Source of the DNA: Ferruginibacter sp.
GTDB taxonomy: Bacteria > Bacteroidota > Bacteroidia > Chitinophagales > Chitinophagaceae
Length of the DNA stretch: 24,964 nt
Direction: 5' to 3'
Assembly (NCBI GenBank): GCA_018057635.1
Contig: JAGPDJ010000004.1
Location: 1 to 24,964 of the forward strand
In this document: positions 22,676-24,964 of the stretch, piece by piece
Numbering within the stretch: the stretch's first letter is position 1
Layout of the letters: each line of letters starts with the position of its first letter
Notes under the pieces: model-generated
Told to the model about the DNA's origin: nothing
Database searches by the model: none
Seen by the model: only the letters and a program-made list of their open reading frames with translations
Program-made: the position numbers and the translations under genes

Positions 22676-23668
22676 TTACTGTACCAGTTTCCCAACCCTT
22701 CCTCCACCTGCAAAATAGACTGCTTTTCCATTTTTTGCTTTTCTGCAAACGTGGTATCCGTCTTTACTGATCCAGCTAAAAGTATTCCCTTCATCTATGC
22801 TGTAATCAACACCGTTTAGTCCGCAACTAATCCAGTTTTTCTTACCAAGAAATTCAATACAGCTCCGGTAACCATGTGGAGGTATAGTTGGAGAGAACCA
22901 AGTTTTACCAGCATCCGATGTAATAACACAGTTTTTATTGGTAGAATCCTTTGTATTGAAATCACCTCCAACAACAATCATGATTTTTTTATTTTTAACT
23001 GCTATCGAATTTGCACCGGTTGATTCGCTGCCTTGAATGATAGGAATATTTATTTTCTTGTCTCTTATAAAAACACGTGACGACTTACCTCCGGTTATGA
23101 ATACAGCTTCCTGTTTATTAAGTTTACGGATATTCGTCCCACTGCTTGCAAAACAGGCTTCGCCACTGTCAACTGAAGGCCTGTAATTTTCAGGTATAGC
23201 ACGCCAGCTTTCCGAGCCATCAAAAGTACGTGCTATGAACATACTGCCATTGATCGGATCGCCAATTACAATTCCAGCCTGTTCATTCCAGAATTCCATC
23301 GCATCCAGGAACATGCCTGGTGTTTTATCTTCAAAAACCACTTTCCAGTTTTCACCAGCATCCGTAGTTTTTAATATAACTGCAGGTGTATCAATTCCCA
23401 TGATAACAGCTGTTTTATCATTAAATGCTTCAATATCCCTGAAATCAGTTTTTTCAAAGCCTTTTACTTTCATCCATTTCCAGGTATTGCCACTGTCGCT
23501 GGAAAGTCCCACAGTACCGCCACTGCCGCTTACCCAAACAGTTTTATCATCTACTACACTCAATCCACGCATAGATGATTTAACGCCTTTGGCTATTACT
23601 TTTACAGTTTGCGCCTGTAACAAAGTAGCAATAAGTAAAATAATGATACTGCATAATATCTTTTTCAT
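22676..23668 (-). CDS. YCF48-like secreted beta-propeller protein
   Basis: A 330-residue exported protein with signal peptide MKKILCSIIILLIATLLQAQ. The mature part has repeats typical of YCF48/HCF136 and BNR-type propellers: VWVSGSGGTVGLSSDSGNTW (about 48-67), VILKTTDAGENWKVVF (about 97-112), CVITSDAGKTWFSP (about 243-256) and VDYSIDEGNTFSWIS (about 283-297). The SxDxGxTW box is seen four times. In Bacteroidota such proteins are often annotated as oxidoreductases, but no redox motif is seen and I do not support that name. Its role is unknown; a binding scaffold in the periplasm is likely. It is divergent from hutH and converges on the DUF486 gene across a heptad hairpin. Confidence 0.83.
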   Translation of the reverse strand: MKKILCSIIILLIATLLQAQTVKVIAKGVKSSMRGLSVVDDKTVWVSGSGGTVGLSSDSGNTWKWMKVKGFEKTDFRDIEAFNDKTAVIMGIDTPAVILKTTDAGENWKVVFEDKTPGMFLDAMEFWNEQAGIVIGDPINGSMFIARTFDGSESWRAIPENYRPSVDSGEACFASSGTNIRKLNKQEAVFITGGKSSRVFIRDKKINIPIIQGSESTGANSIAVKNKKIMIVVGGDFNTKDSTNKNCVITSDAGKTWFSPTIPPHGYRSCIEFLGKKNWISCGLNGVDYSIDEGNTFSWISKDGYHVCRKAKNGKAVYFAGGGRVGKLVQ

Positions 23669-23736
23669 AGTTAATGATTTCTGTTTTTGATTTATTTCAG
23701 ATTATTTTCGTCAACGTTCGTTTATTCAATTAATTT

Positions 23737-23763
23737 AATTCGTAAAATTCGTGTAATTCGTGC
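23737..23763. repeat. Nonamer array AATTCGTNN
   Basis: Three direct units, AATTCGTAA, AATTCGTGT and AATTCGTGC, start at 23737, 23746 and 23755. It lies in the divergent gap between the YCF48-like gene and hutH, just upstream of the hutH -7 box. Confidence 0.65.
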
Positions 23764-23775
23764 TCTAACTTTGTT

Positions 23776-23783
23776 TACTTTTG
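23776..23783 (+). promoter_or_regulatory. -7 box of the hutH promoter
   Basis: TACTTTTG matches TAnnTTTG exactly and lies 58 nt before the hutH ATG. The nonamer array ends 12 nt upstream, so it overlaps the expected -33 zone. Confidence 0.5.
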
Positions 23784-23841
23784 AAAAGATAACGACCTTT
23801 ATTTTACTAAACAAAAATTCTCCCTTCGGGTGATCGCTGCT

Positions 23842-24964
23842 ATGAGTTCCAATAATTTATCAATTGATAAAAACCACACGGGTTTTCAACAAATAAAAGA
23901 TATCCTGGATAAAAAATTTAAGATTATCATCTCAGATGATGCTGGGGAAAGAATCACCAAATGCAGGAATTATCTTGATAAGAAAATGGCTGATTCTGAT
24001 GCGTTATTTTATGGCATCAATACCGGCTTTGGTTTTTTGCAAAATGTTCAGATTGACAAGGCTCAGTTAACTGAATTACAAAGCAACCTGTTAAAATCAC
24101 ATGCATGTGGAATGGGAGAGGAAGTGCCGCCAGCAATTGTAAACCTGATGCTGGTACTTAAATTAAAATCACTCAGCTATGGACATTCGGGTGTTCAGTT
24201 AGAAACGGTGAAAAGACTGGCAGAAATGTATAATAACGAAATACTTCCGGTTGTATTTACGCAGGGCTCGCTTGGTGCATCCGGCGATCTGGCACCTTTG
24301 AGCCATTTGTCATTGCCATTGATAGGCCTTGGCGAAGTTAACTTTAAAGGGAACCGAATGCCTGCTGCCGAAGTTTTGAAACAATTAAACTGGCAGCCAA
24401 TTACTTTGCAAAGTAAAGAAGGGCTTGCATTGATAAACGGTACCCAGTTTATGACTGCTTATGGCATGTATAACCTGGTGCAGGCCGACAGGTTGATGAA
24501 ATGGGCAAATATCATCGCTGCCATTAGTTTTGATGCTTTTGATTGCAGCCTTGATCCGCTGAATGAAAATATTCACCGGGTTCGATCACATGAAGGGCAG
24601 GTGAACACGGCATCTGCAATGAGAGCTCTTTTAAATAACAGCGATTTAGCAAACAGGAAAAAAAGCCAGGTTCAGGATCCATATTCATTCCGTTGTATAC
24701 CACAGGTACATGGCGCTACCGCAGATACTGTAAATTATGTTCAAGCTGTTTTCATTAAAGAGATCAATTCTGTGACGGATAATCCAAATATTTTTCCGGA
24801 TGAAGACCTGATCGTGAGTGGTGGAAACTTTCACGGACAGCCGTTAGCGCTAGCATTGGATTTTCTATCAATTGCCATGGCTGAACTGGCAAATATCAGC
24901 GAAAGAAGGACTTACCAGCTCATCAGCGGGCAACGGAATCTGCCCTTGTTCCTGATTAAAAACC
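23842..24964 (+). CDS. hutH: Histidine ammonia-lyase family protein, 5' part
   Basis: The first 374 codons of a histidine ammonia-lyase, which removes ammonia from histidine to give urocanate. No stop occurs before the window edge. The start MSSNNLSID is the first ATG before conserved sequence. The active-site tyrosine lies in YGINTGFG (about 58-65), with SHACGMGEEV following. The MIO prosthetic-group triad Ala-Ser-Gly is at 146-148 in GSLGASGDLAPLSHL. Further family sequence includes EGLALINGTQFMT, QDPYSFRCIPQVHG and DNPNIF. Related tyrosine and phenylalanine lyases share the fold; the SHACGMG segment, with His next to the loop, favours histidine, but phenyl or tyrosine use cannot be excluded. 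No other hut genes are in view; they may lie beyond the edge. Confidence 0.9.
   Translation, partial: MSSNNLSIDKNHTGFQQIKDILDKKFKIIISDDAGERITKCRNYLDKKMADSDALFYGINTGFGFLQNVQIDKAQLTELQSNLLKSHACGMGEEVPPAIVNLMLVLKLKSLSYGHSGVQLETVKRLAEMYNNEILPVVFTQGSLGASGDLAPLSHLSLPLIGLGEVNFKGNRMPAAEVLKQLNWQPITLQSKEGLALINGTQFMTAYGMYNLVQADRLMKWANIIAAISFDAFDCSLDPLNENIHRVRSHEGQVNTASAMRALLNNSDLANRKKSQVQDPYSFRCIPQVHGATADTVNYVQAVFIKEINSVTDNPNIFPDEDLIVSGGNFHGQPLALALDFLSIAMAELANISERRTYQLISGQRNLPLFLIKN

Noticed and set aside
22676..23668. Oxidoreductase function for the YCF48-like protein
   Set aside because: Only propeller-type SxDxGxTW repeats are seen; no cofactor-binding motif supports a redox role.
23825..23835. CCCTTCGGG as a UUCG-tetraloop hairpin before hutH
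   Set aside because: The stem has only two or three base pairs and no T-run, so it is too weak to call a structure or terminator.

Overview
The window looks like a piece of a Bacteroidota chromosome, most likely Chitinophagaceae or a close relative. Four things point there. Protein styles are typical of the phylum: a BlaI/M56 pair with a TonB-type C-terminus, a DUF4412/GLPGLI-like secreted protein, a YCF48-like propeller, and PurM with the FNMGCRLEIY ending. Promoters fit the Bacteroidota -7 box TAnnTTTG, as in TACCTTTG before plsY and the DUF3052-like gene and TACTTTTG before rpsO and hutH. Start sites lack Shine-Dalgarno sequences and several genes start with TTG or GTG. The DNA is moderately AT-rich. 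No phage, insertion sequence, CRISPR array, rRNA or tRNA was seen; this is mostly core chromosome.

Layout. 1-323: 3' end of purM, then a hairpin terminator shared with a convergent gene. 365-3570 (minus): blaI and a 900-residue M56 sensor protease fused to an N-acetylmuramoyl-L-alanine amidase, plug-like segments, a GldM-like segment and a TonB C-terminal domain, with twin operators before blaI. 3785-4474: ftsE without ftsX. 4455-6687 (minus): two overlapping glycosyltransferases. 6926-11962: rpsO, pnp, prmA, plsY and an M48 lipoprotein protease. 12151-12624: DUF3052-like protein. 12663-14597 (minus): dnaG. 14765-16021: secreted TPR-like protein. 16128-17683 (minus): DUF4412-like secreted protein and YceI. 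18241-21756: smc. 22255-22587: DUF486 membrane protein. 22676-23668 (minus): YCF48-like secreted propeller. 23842-end: hutH, cut by the window edge.

How the genes relate. rpsO-pnp-prmA is a translation and RNA-turnover block. plsY, the M48 protease, the glycosyltransferases and the M56 protein concern the envelope. dnaG and smc concern chromosome copying and folding. Only blaI-M56 and the glycosyltransferase pair look like operons; most other genes seem to have their own promoters.

The most unusual material is in two places. First, the M56-amidase-plug-GldM-TonB fusion, which could couple sensing and cutting of peptidoglycan in one protein. Second, the intergenic DNA, which holds four kinds of short-period repeats. 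Four elements have a GAT/ATC core every 7 nt in arms of opposite orientation (3119-3205, 17755-18072, 21762-21833, 22592-22670). An octamer TAAACYAR array runs up to one base before the ftsE start codon. A 127-bp tandem repeat carries CTTTGCGT octamers. A nonamer AATTCGTNN array lies before hutH. These do not look like coding sequence and deserve a genome-wide search.
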